Notes under the pieces: model-generated
Told to the model about the DNA's origin: nothing
Database searches by the model: none
The model's input: only the letters and a program-made list of their open reading frames with translations
DNA from: Alloascoidea africana
Lineage: Eukaryota; Ascomycota; Alloascoideomycetes; Alloascoideales; Alloascoideaceae
DNA: 64,000 nucleotides
Reading direction: 5' to 3'
NCBI GenBank assembly: GCA_030581615.1
Contig: JAKTTT010000077.1
Span: 25,855-89,854, forward strand
Part shown: positions 18,777 to 30,269 of the stretch, piece by piece
How positions within the stretch are numbered: position 1 is the stretch's first letter
How the letters are laid out: every line of letters begins with the position of its first letter
Made by a program: the position numbers and the translations under genes

Positions 18777-20036
18777 ATGGTCCATCTACGGTCTACACTA
18801 AGTTTCCCACCGGTTACAAAAGGACTGGTTATTTCGATTTCGGTGCTTTCGTTGGCGGTCACGATAATCAAGTACTGGACGTATGTGAGCCTGGTTTATT
18901 CACATCTGTCGTCTCCAAGCAGTGGGATGGTGATAACCACAACGGACACGGGGATAACGAGCAGCAGCAGCGGCAGCGGCAGCAGCAGTGCCAGAACCAG
19001 TACCAGCAGTACTGGCAGCACCAATGAAGGGGAGAATGGCATGGACGGGGTGAAAGTCGAGGGTATCGCTGACATTCCGCACCCGCACGACCTGTATATT
19101 CCGTTTCTCAACCTGATTCTGCCGCTTGAGATCTCGGAGTTTCTCAAGAGGCCATGGGTTCTGGTGACGAGCTCGCTGATCGAGGAGAATGTGGTGCCGT
19201 TGCTGATATGGCTGGTGATAATCGGATACGTTGGCAAGTACCTGGAGCAGGTGTGGAACGACAGGGTGCAGTTTATCAAGTATGTGATGTGGAGCATAGT
19301 TGTGAACAATCTGGTGGTGATTGTGTATTTCACGGTGCGATTTCGCCTGTTGGATGGGATAGATCAGTCTCAACAGGAGATTGGAATATATGTGTCTGTC
19401 GGGTCGCCTCTGTCGATAGTGATGGCGCTACTGGTGGGGCTCAAGCAGCGCAAGCCCGGCAAGCGGATCAGCATCGGGCTGGGGACGAGCCGGTGGAAGT
19501 TCCAGCCGCGAATAGACCACGTCCCGTTCATGGTGGCCAGTGTCTACGGTTTGCTGCTGCTGGCGGCCTGGCTGGCGGGAGCACACACAAAGAGCGAGGC
19601 CTGGCTGCGAGTGCAGTCGCTGGGCGTGCTGGCGGCGAGCAGCCTGGTGTCCTCGTGGGCGTACTTGCGCTTCCTGGCGACGGTGGGCCGAGACGAGGGT
19701 CTGCTGGCTCTGCCGGTGAGCCTGCCGGGGAGCCTGCCGACGAGCCTGGGTCTGAACCTGAACCCGAGGAAGACGAAGACGAAGACGAAGACAAAACTGA
19801 AGACGAAGACCAACGAGAAGACCGTCCGCGGCGACCGAAGCGAGCACTTTGCGCTGTGGACCCTGCTGCCCCTGCCCCCGGGTCTCTCCGGCAGGGTCTG
19901 GGCGGGTGCGGGTGCGGGTGCGCCCGAGCAGGGCCCGCTGCACGTGCAGAGCTACTACCCGCGGGGCAGCGAGAGCGCACGTGACGCGGCCGAGCGGCGG
20001 CGGGCGCTTGCCCTGAGCGTGCTCGGGATGGCCTGA
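18777..20036 (+). CDS. TMEM115/YOL107W-like Golgi membrane protein
   Basis: 419 residues. Several hydrophobic segments are visible: about 14-36, then RPWVLVTSSLIEENVVPLLI leading into LVIIGYVGKYLEQVWNDR, then VMWSIVVNNLVVIVYFTVRF, a short SPLSIVMALLVGL, and two more after PRIDHVPFM. The PW.L.TSSLIEEN plus GKYLEQVW signature is diagnostic of the TMEM115 (DUF1751) rhomboid-like family, represented by S. cerevisiae YOL107W. The human member is a Golgi protein affecting retrograde transport and glycosylation. A Gly/Ser/Thr-rich luminal or cytosolic loop (about 45-95) and a KTKTKTKLKTKTNEK tract near residue 325 are species-specific. The 3' half is strikingly GC-rich. The stop lies only 168 bases before TPS2. 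Confidence 0.8.
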   Translation: MVHLRSTLSFPPVTKGLVISISVLSLAVTIIKYWTYVSLVYSHLSSPSSGMVITTTDTGITSSSSGSGSSSARTSTSSTGSTNEGENGMDGVKVEGIADIPHPHDLYIPFLNLILPLEISEFLKRPWVLVTSSLIEENVVPLLIWLVIIGYVGKYLEQVWNDRVQFIKYVMWSIVVNNLVVIVYFTVRFRLLDGIDQSQQEIGIYVSVGSPLSIVMALLVGLKQRKPGKRISIGLGTSRWKFQPRIDHVPFMVASVYGLLLLAAWLAGAHTKSEAWLRVQSLGVLAASSLVSSWAYLRFLATVGRDEGLLALPVSLPGSLPTSLGLNLNPRKTKTKTKTKLKTKTNEKTVRGDRSEHFALWTLLPLPPGLSGRVWAGAGAGAPEQGPLHVQSYYPRGSESARDAAERRRALALSVLGMA

Positions 20037-20040
20037 GGGC

Positions 20041-20046
20041 CACGTG
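20041..20046. promoter_or_regulatory. CACGTG E-box upstream of TPS2
   Basis: The palindromic CACGTG hexamer lies in the 168-bp gap before TPS2, 159 bases from the start codon. In yeasts it is bound by bHLH factors such as Cbf1 or Pho4. Two further CACGTG copies lie in the adjacent GC-rich coding sequence, so its meaning is uncertain. Confidence 0.35.
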
Positions 20047-20099
20047 GGTTTTTGATCGGGCCAAACAGCAGCGATCTGTAGATCATGACCTGTCGCAGA

Positions 20100-20107
20100 T
20101 ATAAAAG
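20100..20107 (+). promoter_or_regulatory. TATA box of TPS2
   Basis: TATAAAAG lies 98 bases before the TPS2 ATG, followed by a C/T-rich leader. Its position and sequence are typical for an inducible yeast promoter; trehalose genes are usually stress-induced. Confidence 0.6.
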
Positions 20108-20204
20108 TGCTCCCGTCGCTCTCTCACCACACCCTCCACACCCTCCACACCCACCACCACCAACTCTTCTCGCTTCGCTTTAGTCCTCCTCTTGCTCCCG
20201 CTCA

Positions 20205-22994
20205 ATGCCTTCCTCCTGTATAGAAGACGAGGCCATTGCGTCTCCCGCGCCTCCAGAGTGCCCCGTGGTCGCCCCCTCCGACGACTCGGCCTCCGCAGTC
20301 AAACCCCCTCTGTCTGGCCGCATCATCTTCGCAACAACCACTCTGCCCAGCGTTATCTACTCTTCTACCCCCACTACTGCTGCTGCCGCCAGTGCCGCCG
20401 CCGCTACCAGTGCCGCCAGTGCAGCCCCAGCCGTCCCATCTTCATCGTCAACTGGAGCTTCGCCGGATGCCCCCACTGCTCCAACCCCCGATCCTTCTTT
20501 GAACTCGGCCAGCACTCCTACGCCCCTCGATCCGCCCAACGAATGGAACATTAGACACACACGTGGCTCCTCGGCCCTCTACTCCTCTTACTACTACCTC
20601 TCCCAGAGATCTAATTGGGAAACCCTCCTCGTCGGATGGACAGGCGAGCTCATCACCCACAATGCCCAGAACCCCCTCGATAACGACGGCCTCTACCTGA
20701 CGGAGCAAGAAAAATCATCCATAGAGTCAAAAATCCGCTTAGCAAACAAATCAGATCAAATCTACCCCGTATGGTTGCTCCAAAAAGACCAACAAAGATG
20801 GCGCAAATATGCGGAAAACATCATCTGGCCCGCCCTCCACTACATTCAATCCGAACCTTCGGACGGTAGGCAAGAGGCCCAATGGTGGTACGACTACGTC
20901 AAGTTTAACGAAGCTTATGCCTCCAAAATCGTCTCTTTATACAAAAAAGGTGATATCATCTGGATCCACGATTACTACCTACTTCTGTTGCCCCAGATCC
21001 TCCGCATGAAAGTCCCCGATGCCAATATTGGCCTCTACATGCATGCTCCTTTCCCCAGCAGCGAATATTTCCGCTGCCTTTCAAAACGCAAGAAGCTGCT
21101 GGAAGGAATGCTAGGCGCAAATCTCATCGGATTCCAATCATACTCCTTCTCCAGACATTTCATCTCATCCTGTTCTCGCCTTCTCGGATGTGAAGTCTCT
21201 CCAAATCACGTCTCCGCCTTTGGCGTCCACGTTGCCGTGGATTCCCTACCCATCGGCATCGACGTTCGCAAAGTCGAGGCTGACTGCTTTGATAACCCTG
21301 ACATACTCGACAAGATCAAATCTATAAGACAGTTGTACGGAGAGGACAAAAAGATTATTGTCGGTCGTGACCGCCTCGACACCGTAAGAGGCGTTGTGCA
21401 AAAACTACAGGCTTTTGAAATGTTTTTGAGCATGTTCCCCGAATGGCGCAACAAGGTTGTGTTGATCCAGGTCTCATCCCCAGCCTACCTCCACGCTGCA
21501 AAAGTTGAGAAAAAAGTAAGTGAACTCGTTGCTCATATTAACGGTACCTATGGTGAACTACATTTCTCTCCCGTACAGCATTACCCTATGCGTATAGCAA
21601 AGGACGAATACCTTGCTCTCCTGCGTGTCGCAGACTTGGGACTCATCACCTCCGTCAGAGACGGTATGAATACAACCTCTTTAGAGTTTGTCGTGTGCCA
21701 AAGAGACAACCACTCACCCTTGATTCTCTCAGAGTTTACCGGTACCGCAGATACCCTAATCGACTCCATCCAGGTTAATCCATGGGACTCGGTCGCTGTC
21801 GCAAACTCAATCAACGAATGTCTACTCATGTCTCAAGAGAAGAAGAAAAGTATTGAACAAAAACTTTACAAACACGTTATTGAAAATACCTGTCAACACT
21901 GGGTCTCCAAATTCTTGACCCGCCTCATCACAAACCTACACTCCCATCTTGACACTCACATCACACCGGCCTTGAACCGACCCAAGTTGCTCGAAGATTA
22001 TCAAAACGCAGCAAAACGCTTGTTTCTGTTTGATTATGATGGAACCCTAACCCCCATTGTTAAAGAACCTTCTGCTGCAATCCCCACAATTCTGCTTACA
22101 AACACTTTGCAAAAATTGAGTGAGGATCCTAAAAATGAAATCTGGATCATTTCGGGTAGAGACCAAGCTTTTTTGGAAAGATGGATTGGATCGAAAAATT
22201 CAGATTTGGGATTATCTGCAGAACACGGTTGTTTCATCAAAGAAATACATTCGACTCAATGGATCAACCTTATTGAAAACAGTGACATGTCATGGCAAAA
22301 AGACGTTTTGGAAATCTTTAATTACTATACAGAACGTACCCAGGGTTCCTTTGTCGAGGTGAAAAAAGCAGCTTTGACATGGCATTATAGACGCGCTGAT
22401 CCCGATTTTGGTCTTTACCAGGCAAGAGAATGTCGTAATCACTTGGAACTTACGGTTGCAAAACGTTACGATGTGGAGGTAATGGCAGGAAAGGCAAACA
22501 TTGAGGTGAGACCAAATTTTGTAAACAAGGGCGAAATTGTAAAACGCTTGGTGAGAAACGTGATCAGCCAATTGGGCAAAAATCCGGATTTTGTACTGTG
22601 TCTTGGAGATGATCAAACTGATGAAGACATGTTTAAAGCTTTAAACGATTTGGAGAAAGAATCGTTGTCCAATGGAGATGAACAACAATCTGAGCCCGAT
22701 TTTACTTTTTACCCGGTAACTGTTGGTCCAGCATCCAAGAAAACAATTGCAAAATCACACCTCTTGGATCCTGCTCAAGTTTTGGAGACTCTTGGGTTGT
22801 TGAATGGGGATATTAACCTGTTTGAAAATGCGGGCACTGTAGACATTGACGATCGTGGTCATTTGTTACGAACAACGACTCGTGGATCCATTATCGACGT
22901 GGCGGTTGCAGATGGAGACATTTCAAAGTCAAATTCCAGTACAGACCTTGCTTTGAACCATAACGGAGATGCAAAGTTGAACGGCAAGTTTTAG
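20205..22994 (+). CDS. TPS2: Trehalose-6-phosphate phosphatase (Tps2), with N-terminal synthase-like domain
   Basis: 929 residues. After an Ala/Ser/Pro-rich leader (to about 110) comes a glucosyltransferase family 20 domain (about 125-580) with WTGELITHNAQ, IWIHDYYLLLLPQILR, LYMHAPFPSSEYFR and GMNTTSLEFVVCQRD. The C-terminal HAD phosphatase domain is complete: LFDYDGTLTP near residue 609, WIISGRDQAFLERW, SAEHGCF and GDDQTDEDMF near 803. Intact HAD motifs argue for Tps2 (dephosphorylates trehalose-6-phosphate) rather than the regulatory Tps3/Tsl1, whose phosphatase motifs are degenerate. Codon use drifts from C-ending in the first half to A/T-ending in the last third. Confidence 0.95.
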   Translation: MPSSCIEDEAIASPAPPECPVVAPSDDSASAVKPPLSGRIIFATTTLPSVIYSSTPTTAAAASAAAATSAASAAPAVPSSSSTGASPDAPTAPTPDPSLNSASTPTPLDPPNEWNIRHTRGSSALYSSYYYLSQRSNWETLLVGWTGELITHNAQNPLDNDGLYLTEQEKSSIESKIRLANKSDQIYPVWLLQKDQQRWRKYAENIIWPALHYIQSEPSDGRQEAQWWYDYVKFNEAYASKIVSLYKKGDIIWIHDYYLLLLPQILRMKVPDANIGLYMHAPFPSSEYFRCLSKRKKLLEGMLGANLIGFQSYSFSRHFISSCSRLLGCEVSPNHVSAFGVHVAVDSLPIGIDVRKVEADCFDNPDILDKIKSIRQLYGEDKKIIVGRDRLDTVRGVVQKLQAFEMFLSMFPEWRNKVVLIQVSSPAYLHAAKVEKKVSELVAHINGTYGELHFSPVQHYPMRIAKDEYLALLRVADLGLITSVRDGMNTTSLEFVVCQRDNHSPLILSEFTGTADTLIDSIQVNPWDSVAVANSINECLLMSQEKKKSIEQKLYKHVIENTCQHWVSKFLTRLITNLHSHLDTHITPALNRPKLLEDYQNAAKRLFLFDYDGTLTPIVKEPSAAIPTILLTNTLQKLSEDPKNEIWIISGRDQAFLERWIGSKNSDLGLSAEHGCFIKEIHSTQWINLIENSDMSWQKDVLEIFNYYTERTQGSFVEVKKAALTWHYRRADPDFGLYQARECRNHLELTVAKRYDVEVMAGKANIEVRPNFVNKGEIVKRLVRNVISQLGKNPDFVLCLGDDQTDEDMFKALNDLEKESLSNGDEQQSEPDFTFYPVTVGPASKKTIAKSHLLDPAQVLETLGLLNGDINLFENAGTVDIDDRGHLLRTTTRGSIIDVAVADGDISKSNSSTDLALNHNGDAKLNGKF

Positions 22995-25900
22995 AACTTG
23001 AAATCTTTATTTTCTTGGTTGGTTGGTACTTTTTTTTTTTTATTAATCCGTTTTGTCTTGTTTTCAGGAGTCGCTCGCTTCGCTTCACTTCGGTTCCATT
23101 TATATTTTTGTTTTACTCTATTTGCTGCAGGTTCACTTTTACTTCTCATTGTCCAAATTTTTATTGGTATTGTGGTTGTTTTGAAAATGATACACAGCAT
23201 AAAAACAAAAAAACTAAGAAAAAAAAAGACAACAGTTTACTGGAGGTACGTTTGCACATTGTCATACATATATTATAAAGTTGCTGAATAAACAAACAAA
23301 AAGAAAAAACCAAAAAATTGTGAAAGAGTCCGGAACTGGAGTTTGAGGTTGAGGTTCAAGATGGATGAACAGAGAAAGGAGGAGGGAAAGTGAAGGAATG
23401 AGGTGAGATTATTGATGACACGATAATCAAAAACAAGAAAGAAAATTGGTATTAGGGAGTTTGACAAGAGCTGGAACCCATAGTGAAATGAAATGAAACG
23501 CAATGGCCTTTGAGCAAAAAAAAATAAAAATATCTGGGATTTGGTATTAGAGTTAGAGAGATCACTTTACTCAAGTATAGAAGACAATATACACATTTAA
23601 GAAGCTTTTTGTTTGTTTTCTGAACCCAAGACTGGTATGATTCATGGAAAGTATGAATTGAAAAGAACATCACCCACAAATCGCATTTGTAAACAGATGG
23701 ATTGATCCGACCCCCGGAATTGACTTGTTGGAGCACGAATCCACGAGAATTTGGGTTACCAGATCTTTGGACCTGATTAGAACAGGATTATGAAAAGTGT
23801 TTTCATACCTATATCTTTGAGAAAGGATATCAAAACAATTCAGCAGGCACTAGAGTTGTCTCTTTATGTTAGTCTTGCATGTTAATGTAGGATTTGTATA
23901 CGATAGATGTGATGGATTTCACAGATGCCATGCGATGGATAAACCCAATGGCTGATGCATTCCTAGTTACATTAAAAAAGCAGAATCAATTCAGAGGTCA
24001 TTGTTTAGCTCATGTCCTTACTATGGTTCAATTACAAAAAATGCAAAGGGGAAGGGAGTTTCTTGGATATAATAATATCACTGATCAGGTATAACCTCTA
24101 CAATGTCTCTTAATTTCAATTTCTAGCTTTCAATCTAAACTAGCAATAGTGGAAAGATCGAGAGACGAGGGAGGAATTCGTTTGTAGGTTCTCATTGATG
24201 CACAATGTTTTTTTTGTTTCCAACAGGTTGAAAAAGAAAAAAAGATAGAGAATAATTCCAATTGGAGATAGGATAGCTCCGTAATTTTCTCAGGTCAGAG
24301 TGACTCGATAGTTATCTCTCAATCAAATATGTCGCCTAACTCGCATTATCACAAAGGGTTGATATTTCATCCTTCAAACAAAACGCTTTCGTGATTTGAA
24401 ACCAAACAATTTCTGCATCTACTTCCCCACACTAACCTGTGCATTTCTTCTCAACCTTTTTTTTGTTTTGCCAGGAAATGAATGTAAGAAAGTCTTCAGA
24501 CACATCAGCAGTGTATTTTTATCCACAGATGAAAACTTGAGGGGATTCGTTAATGTTGGAGGGTCTGTTTCAAGACTTTGGCATTTTGAGCCTACTCTAG
24601 TTTGTTGTGAGTGGCATCTCACAAATTAGATTGGTTGCTTTGTTTTCACCTGCGATAACTCCAATGGCCAAGCTCACCGACTTTTCATTCATTCAGTTAC
24701 CAAATCATTATTCTCGTTTCGTTCTGTATCTTTCTTAAATGAAATTTCACAAGGATCAGAAAGAGTATAAAGAGATGTATACAAAACCCACTCTGACAGT
24801 CATTGACTAGATAACAGTGGCCACAACCTCGATTGAGATTGTTTAAAAACTTGTTCCCAGATATTATTTAACCACCTGTATTACCGGGATTGGGTACATA
24901 TTTTTACGATGTTTAGTCAAAGTAGTTCATATAGAGTTGGTTTAGATGACAATAAACTCCTTGTTCACTATCATGCTGACTGTGCAATTGTTAAGCAATA
25001 GCTTAGCGTTTTTTTGCGGCAGAATAGAAAGCTCTTGTATTTTTCTCAAAGTTGTACTCCTAAGGAGAAAACGTTGTTCTTATGTTCCTTTACAATAATA
25101 CTGCAAGGTGTACCACTTTACTCGTTTTCAAAGAGGTTTAACAGTTATACCATTGCCAAACCAAAATTGAAGTCCAAACGTGCGTTACCAAGAACCGGTC
25201 CCATCTTTTAGCCCGTGGAGTCTTTCTTGGAAGTTTCAGCATGGCCTGTATATCTTCAGATGAGTACCATCCATCCATGAATACTCAAGGCCCCAGATGG
25301 TCTTTCTCTGGAGCTCCTTGGCCAAGAAGGTGAGACGAAGGTTCTCAAAATAGCTATAGAACATTTGTTTAGATAGTTAGATGCCCAAGCCAGGCAAGAC
25401 ATTGTATTCATGTTGCTCAAGAACTACGCTCTCCTGGTCCAGGCACAGACTTTCGGAGGTCAGGAGTGTTAAAGAAATTTTTTTTTTCTTTTGATGAGAA
25501 TAGTTATCTAATTTATCAAGTCGATAGGAAAACTCTTTATCCACAAACTGTCAAACCATTACAAAAATGAGTGCGGCTTCTTTTATCAGGGACAAAGTTT
25601 TAAGAAACAAAAAGGATGATAGTTTTTATCGGGCCAACAATCCACCAGACTTGTGAACTTTGCATGGTGAATCGATCAACCTACAAGATTGGTGAGCTTT
25701 GGAATTTCTAAAGAGCAAATACCTAGAAATTTTTGGATTTATTATCATTGCTATTTCTATGGAGGGCCACTCTGATCAAAACAAAGCAGGCAAAAATGGA
25801 TTTATTTCCCTAAATATCAAGACACTGAACGTGTAACAATGCGCTCATAGCGCAAGGATTTAGACATGGCAACGAAACCAATTTGGTGTAACCAATGTTC

Positions 25901-27243
25901 TAAGCAGGCGAGGGGTAATGGAAATGGATTCATTGGCCTTTACAAGAGTTAGGCTTGATATGAAACCGTATTGTAGTCTCAAGCATCTCATTGTTAGATT
26001 TGTGGTCAATACACAAAAACTGTTCTGAGACAGCATTGCGAAACTTCCCTTCAAAGACTTTAAGAATATGAGAGGCAAGAGGAATACTCCCCGGTTTCAC
26101 TATGTTCAGTAGTTTGAATTCAACATTGGATTCTAATTAGTTGACACAAGCTCATCTCAAGAGTAAAATTAAAGATTGGTGTCTTTTTTTCTCTTTTTTC
26201 ATGTCAAACCCAAGTTCCTTAGTCATATGGACTTCCCTATACCTTTAAAATCTAGGTCGGAAGGACAAACAGGTAATGACCCGTCTTTCAATATCGCCAT
26301 ATGCATCCATATTCAACTTATCAGCGGTTGCAGAAATGGAGCTGCAACCAGTCAAGCTTACAAATGAACTTCTCTCTTTTTCTCGTTTGGTGCGACGTAA
26401 CAACAGGAAATGGAGAGCACAGGGCATGGCCCTTTAATACAACTAATAATCCTGATATGATGGTAAGTTTTGCTTTTGCTATTGCTTTTGCTAGAGCTCT
26501 GGAAAAGTCTGACGAGTGTCAGAGCAATCCAAGCTCAGTTCGTACCCTTTTTGTTTCCCCCCACTTTGGTCATACCTGCTGCCTTTTGGTCATTTTTGCA
26601 GTCGAAGTAGATATTTGTAAAAATATGAAATAGACAAATTAATAATTGAAATTACGGTCTGATTCAAACAGAAAGAGAAACCTGTTTTTTATTTATTCGT
26701 TTTCTATCTTTGAGATACACTTTTTGTGGAGTCATGATATCAAGTTTTTTCCTGCGAAACGAAAAGAAACCAATTGGAAAGAGCAAATGAAGGTTAATAA
26801 GCAGAAACGCCAAAAGTAGATGCTCATCATTATCTGTATATATCCTATTCAACCTGAAGAATAAAAAGGTAATCAAAAACAAAACAAAACAAAACAAAAC
26901 AAAACAGTAACATAAACGTTAACAGAAGCAAAATAAATGCTAGAGATTCTTTCCTCTTTTTTATCCCAATAATGTGTTAATTCTAAAATCCCATTTCGAA
27001 AAGCAAGTTGCCGAAATTGAAAGTTCAAACATAAAGCAAACAAAGAATAATAGTAATAATAAAAATCATCAAGTTGGTTTGATTCATGGTTCTCTTTAAA
27101 AAGGTTCGTTCCAGAAAGGAGGACAGCTATCACACCTTTCCAAGGTATATGTATTATATTGAAAGCCGAAAATAATAATGAAAAAAAAGAATAATCGTAA
27201 AACAGTTGGAATAAAGCTGGCTATGATAATGATGATGATTGCA
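22995..27243. other. Gene-poor AT-rich region of 4.2 kb
   Basis: No intact gene recognised. It includes poly-T runs after TPS2, an (AAAAC)n microsatellite at about 26878-26906, and a GC-richer patch at 25200-25470 that may be a gene relic (separate entry). I saw no tRNA, and no repeat related to the 14-kb or 63-kb copies. Confidence 0.5.
25140..25470 (-). pseudogene. Possible relic of an unrecognised gene
   Basis: On the minus strand, protein-like blocks appear in different frames: LTLLTSESLCLDQESVVLE, then after a stop FENLRLTFLAKELQRKTIWG, then after a +1 shift DIQAMLKLPRKTPRAKRWDR. Base composition is richer in GC than the flanks. The plus strand also has a short open frame from an ATG at 25240, so coding on either strand is unproven. 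No family was recognised. Confidence 0.25.
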
Positions 27244-29077
27244 CTAGCTTGTGTCATTCTGGAATTCAGATGGTGGACGAAGGTCAATAGAAGGGGTGAA
27301 GTACTGGTAGAATTGGAAGTTGCTTAAATTCGAACTTGTAAATGGTCTTGACGTGGAAGTTGCAGTCCTGGGGGTATAACATTGTGATAAATCAATTGTG
27401 CTCATTGCTCTTTCAGGTTCAGGCTTAGGTTCAGGATCAGGTTGAGTCTTCGGTTCAGGCTCAGGCACAGGCTCAGGCTCAGGCTCAATCTCAGGTAGAG
27501 CTAAAGGCAGTCTCCGTGGTTCAAAAGATGTATCCAGTTGCGATAAATTCGTTTTTAAAAAAGGGCGTCTACCTGGTGGCCGCCTATATGAATCAAGAGG
27601 GATGTGAAATAGAGAAGGGGATGGCTTAATTTTGATTGGTGTAGTCGGTTTTGGCTCAATTTTGATCACTTGACGTTTTGAGTCAACAGGATTCTTTGCA
27701 ATGATTGTTTGAGGAATGAAATTGGGTACAGAAGCCGAATGAAGTTGCGAGAAATAAACTGAAAAAGGAGATTGATGTTGTTGATGTCTTGGGAAGATTT
27801 GCGCAAATGAATTCGAAATGTCTTTGGTACCGGTTCTGAGTTTCCTTGGAGAGATATTGCTAAGATTACTCGTGTTATTGGTGCTAGCAGAACTTGCACT
27901 TGCGCTCGTACTGCTAGTACCACTACTGCTATTGTCATTATGGCTGATGGTGGTGGTACTGGCATTATTATGACGGTAGTAAATGCTAAAGTCGTAAACA
28001 CTATCGTTATCACAAGCACCAGGAGGCAGCTCTTCGAAAACAGGCTTGTATTCAAAGGAGTAACCACAATGATCACAAAAGCCATCTTTGAATTCGTGAT
28101 GACAATTGGAACATCTCATAAGACCATTTTCCTTATATGGTTTTGCAATATCTGTTTTGAAAATATCGAGAAAAAGCATTCTCCGCATTTTGTGCTCATT
28201 ATGTAAAGCAGTTATCTGAGTCTTTTCAGATTCGAGCTTGGACAATTCAAGTCCTTTAACGACTCTTACGGAGCCATCTTTGTCTGCCATTTTGTTTCTC
28301 TTTTTCAACTGCATTTTCATTGCATCATAGTATGCATCCAGTATTTTTTGAACCTTCAATTGTACTCCTCCATGTTAGAGAAATGACCAGATTTTGATTT
28401 AGATAGCATATGCCCACAGCACAGAAAACAAACATACTTCTACATTAAGTAGAGGCGGATTTTCCACTTTTAACAGACAACAGGGACAAGATTTGTGTCT
28501 TTTCAACCAATTCAAAATGCACTAGTGGTGGTAACAAAGCACAACGTTAGTTTTAAAAAAAGCAATTGGGAAACATTGTGTTAGGTGTCATACATTGTAG
28601 CAGAAGGTATGGCCGCAGGGAGTGGTGAATGGGACGTACAGGTAGTCCATACAGATAGGACAAGCAAATGTATCCTTCGTTAGTTTTTTTAAAAGGTCTT
28701 TAAGTCCTTGTTTATCCTGTAAGTAAGCAACAAAATTGGTTTACATTGTCAGTAATTCAATGTTTTACTCTGGGGACAAATTTTATTTTACTTACCTCGG
28801 TTCCAACATCCAGGAACTTTTGAACCAGAGGATCATTGCTTGTAAATTTAGGAAGGGATACTGGAGTTCTGGAAGGGATGGGGAAGACATTGACGCTGAC
28901 GCTGACGCTGACATTTGTATTCGCACTGGGTTTTGATATAGGGGGTGGTGGTGGTGCTGCCTTTACTGGAGATTTAATACTTGTCTTGGACTCCTCTTTG
29001 AATACGTCACGGTACTCTTCAGGCACATTCGAGTAGGATATGGTAACTGGACCTCTGCGAAGTGACTTGTAGTTCAT
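27244..29077 (-). CDS. PSH1: PSH1-like RING-finger E3 ubiquitin ligase, four exons
   Basis: Minus-strand exons: 29077-28796, 28716-28594, 28521-28438 and 28353-27244, giving 532 residues. The RING finger spans the second and third exons: CPIC at 113-116, CGHTFCYNC with its last cysteine after the junction at 136, [11 protein letters not shown] to 150. A second zinc-binding knot, CSNC ... CDHC at 244-259, leads into a [13 protein letters not shown] block. The C-terminal third is Ser/Thr-rich with a [13 protein letters not shown]-type repeat. RING plus C4 zinc knot in this order matches S. cerevisiae Psh1, which ubiquitinates mislocalised centromeric histone Cse4. Assignment to Psh1 specifically is moderate; RING E3 is firm. 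Intron 3 ends in AAG. Confidence 0.7.
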
Positions 29078-30164
29078 TTGGGAAATTTTCTTTTTAATTG
29101 TATCGAAGATGGGGGGAAAAACTTAGGAATTCATGCCAGGAGAAGAATCATTAAAAAAGGAAAGAGAGGGAGGGACCAAAGGTAAGAAAAAAAAAGGGTG
29201 GGAATGGATGATGCCAGTGGACCTAATTATCTGCTCTATTTATTTAATACGAATGGGGAATCACTCCAAAATGAATCTACGATGAATGCTATATTATAAT
29301 GTTTTGATATCGAAATATGTTGAATGTTATGCAGGTGCACCGTTTCCATGAAGATGATGGAAACATTTTCTATTCTCATGTTCACAGTATTGCAAAGAAA
29401 AGAAGGAGCAGGTTGGTTTATGCCTTTGAGTTGAGCTAACTATTTCCAAAAGCGCTTAATTATCGGTTTTTTTTTTGCCCCCCAAATTATTCTTGTTATT
29501 TGTTTACTTTGACTCTTAATAGGATGTACAATTGCAACTCACAAGGACATTTCTAGCTGATTTGAGAATGAATTCTACCACTCTGCCGTTGTTGTCCATA
29601 TCGAGCTCATGTCTCATTGGGACTTTAAACATCAATAAACCAATCAGACTGGTCTCATTAGCTGTTTAGAGCAAGACTTTTGCTCAATTCAAAAGTTTTC
29701 GGAATATGGAGAGTTCTAGTTCTAGTTCTAGTTCTAGTTTTGGTTCTGGTTCTGGTTTTTTTACCCCAGCCCTATGCTCTTCCCTTATCCCTGGCGTAGC
29801 AGCAGTAGGAGTATGGGCATTTATCGTGCGTGATAGCGAAATGGTGAAATTTGAAAAGTATATATATAACACAGCTGGGAATTGCATCCATGGCATCAGG
29901 GGTAGAGAGCTTCTTTTTTCTATTGTACTCAGCCATGTGATGGATGAGAACAGTATACCACTCGTAATCCTCGCCAGCGCTTAGGGATCTGTTCTCTCTG
30001 AGCTGCGCGTATTAAGCTCGCCAGCTCGATAACCAGAACAACACAGCCCGGTGCCCATTTGCAAAGCGCACGCCGCCGCGGACAGAGCAAACGGCCTGGA
30101 GATCTGGAGACGACGGCCATTTTGTGGAGTTGCGATTAGAGTTCCGCTGGGAGCCGCGATGCGG

Positions 30165-30171
30165 TTACCCG
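30165..30171 (+). promoter_or_regulatory. Reb1-like site TTACCCG
   Basis: Exact match to the Reb1 consensus inside the GC-rich island between the divergent PSH1-like and MOH1 genes. Confidence 0.35.
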
Positions 30172-30239
30172 GCCGTGGGGCTGGGGGGAGAACCGCGGGA
30201 GTGAGGCAGGTGACTTTCACTCATCCACAGACAGGTCAG

Positions 30240-30269
30240 GAGCACGCTCGAGAGCTCTCGAGTGTGCTC
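30240..30269. repeat. 30-bp near-perfect palindrome with CTCGAG repeats
   Basis: The core CTCGAGAGCTCTCGAG (30247-30262) is a perfect 16-bp palindrome. Extended outward it covers 30 bp with a single mismatched pair. A second 12-bp palindrome, GCTCTCGAGAGC, overlaps its right end at 30266-30277. It could be a dimeric factor site or a cruciform-prone sequence. Confidence 0.7.

Noticed and set aside
19154-19984. Long +1-frame and antisense ORFs in the TMEM115-like gene
   Set aside because: High GC removes stop codons by chance; only the frame with membrane segments and the family signature is real.
26878-26906. (AAAAC)n repeat as a functional element
   Set aside because: A simple microsatellite with no sign of a further role.
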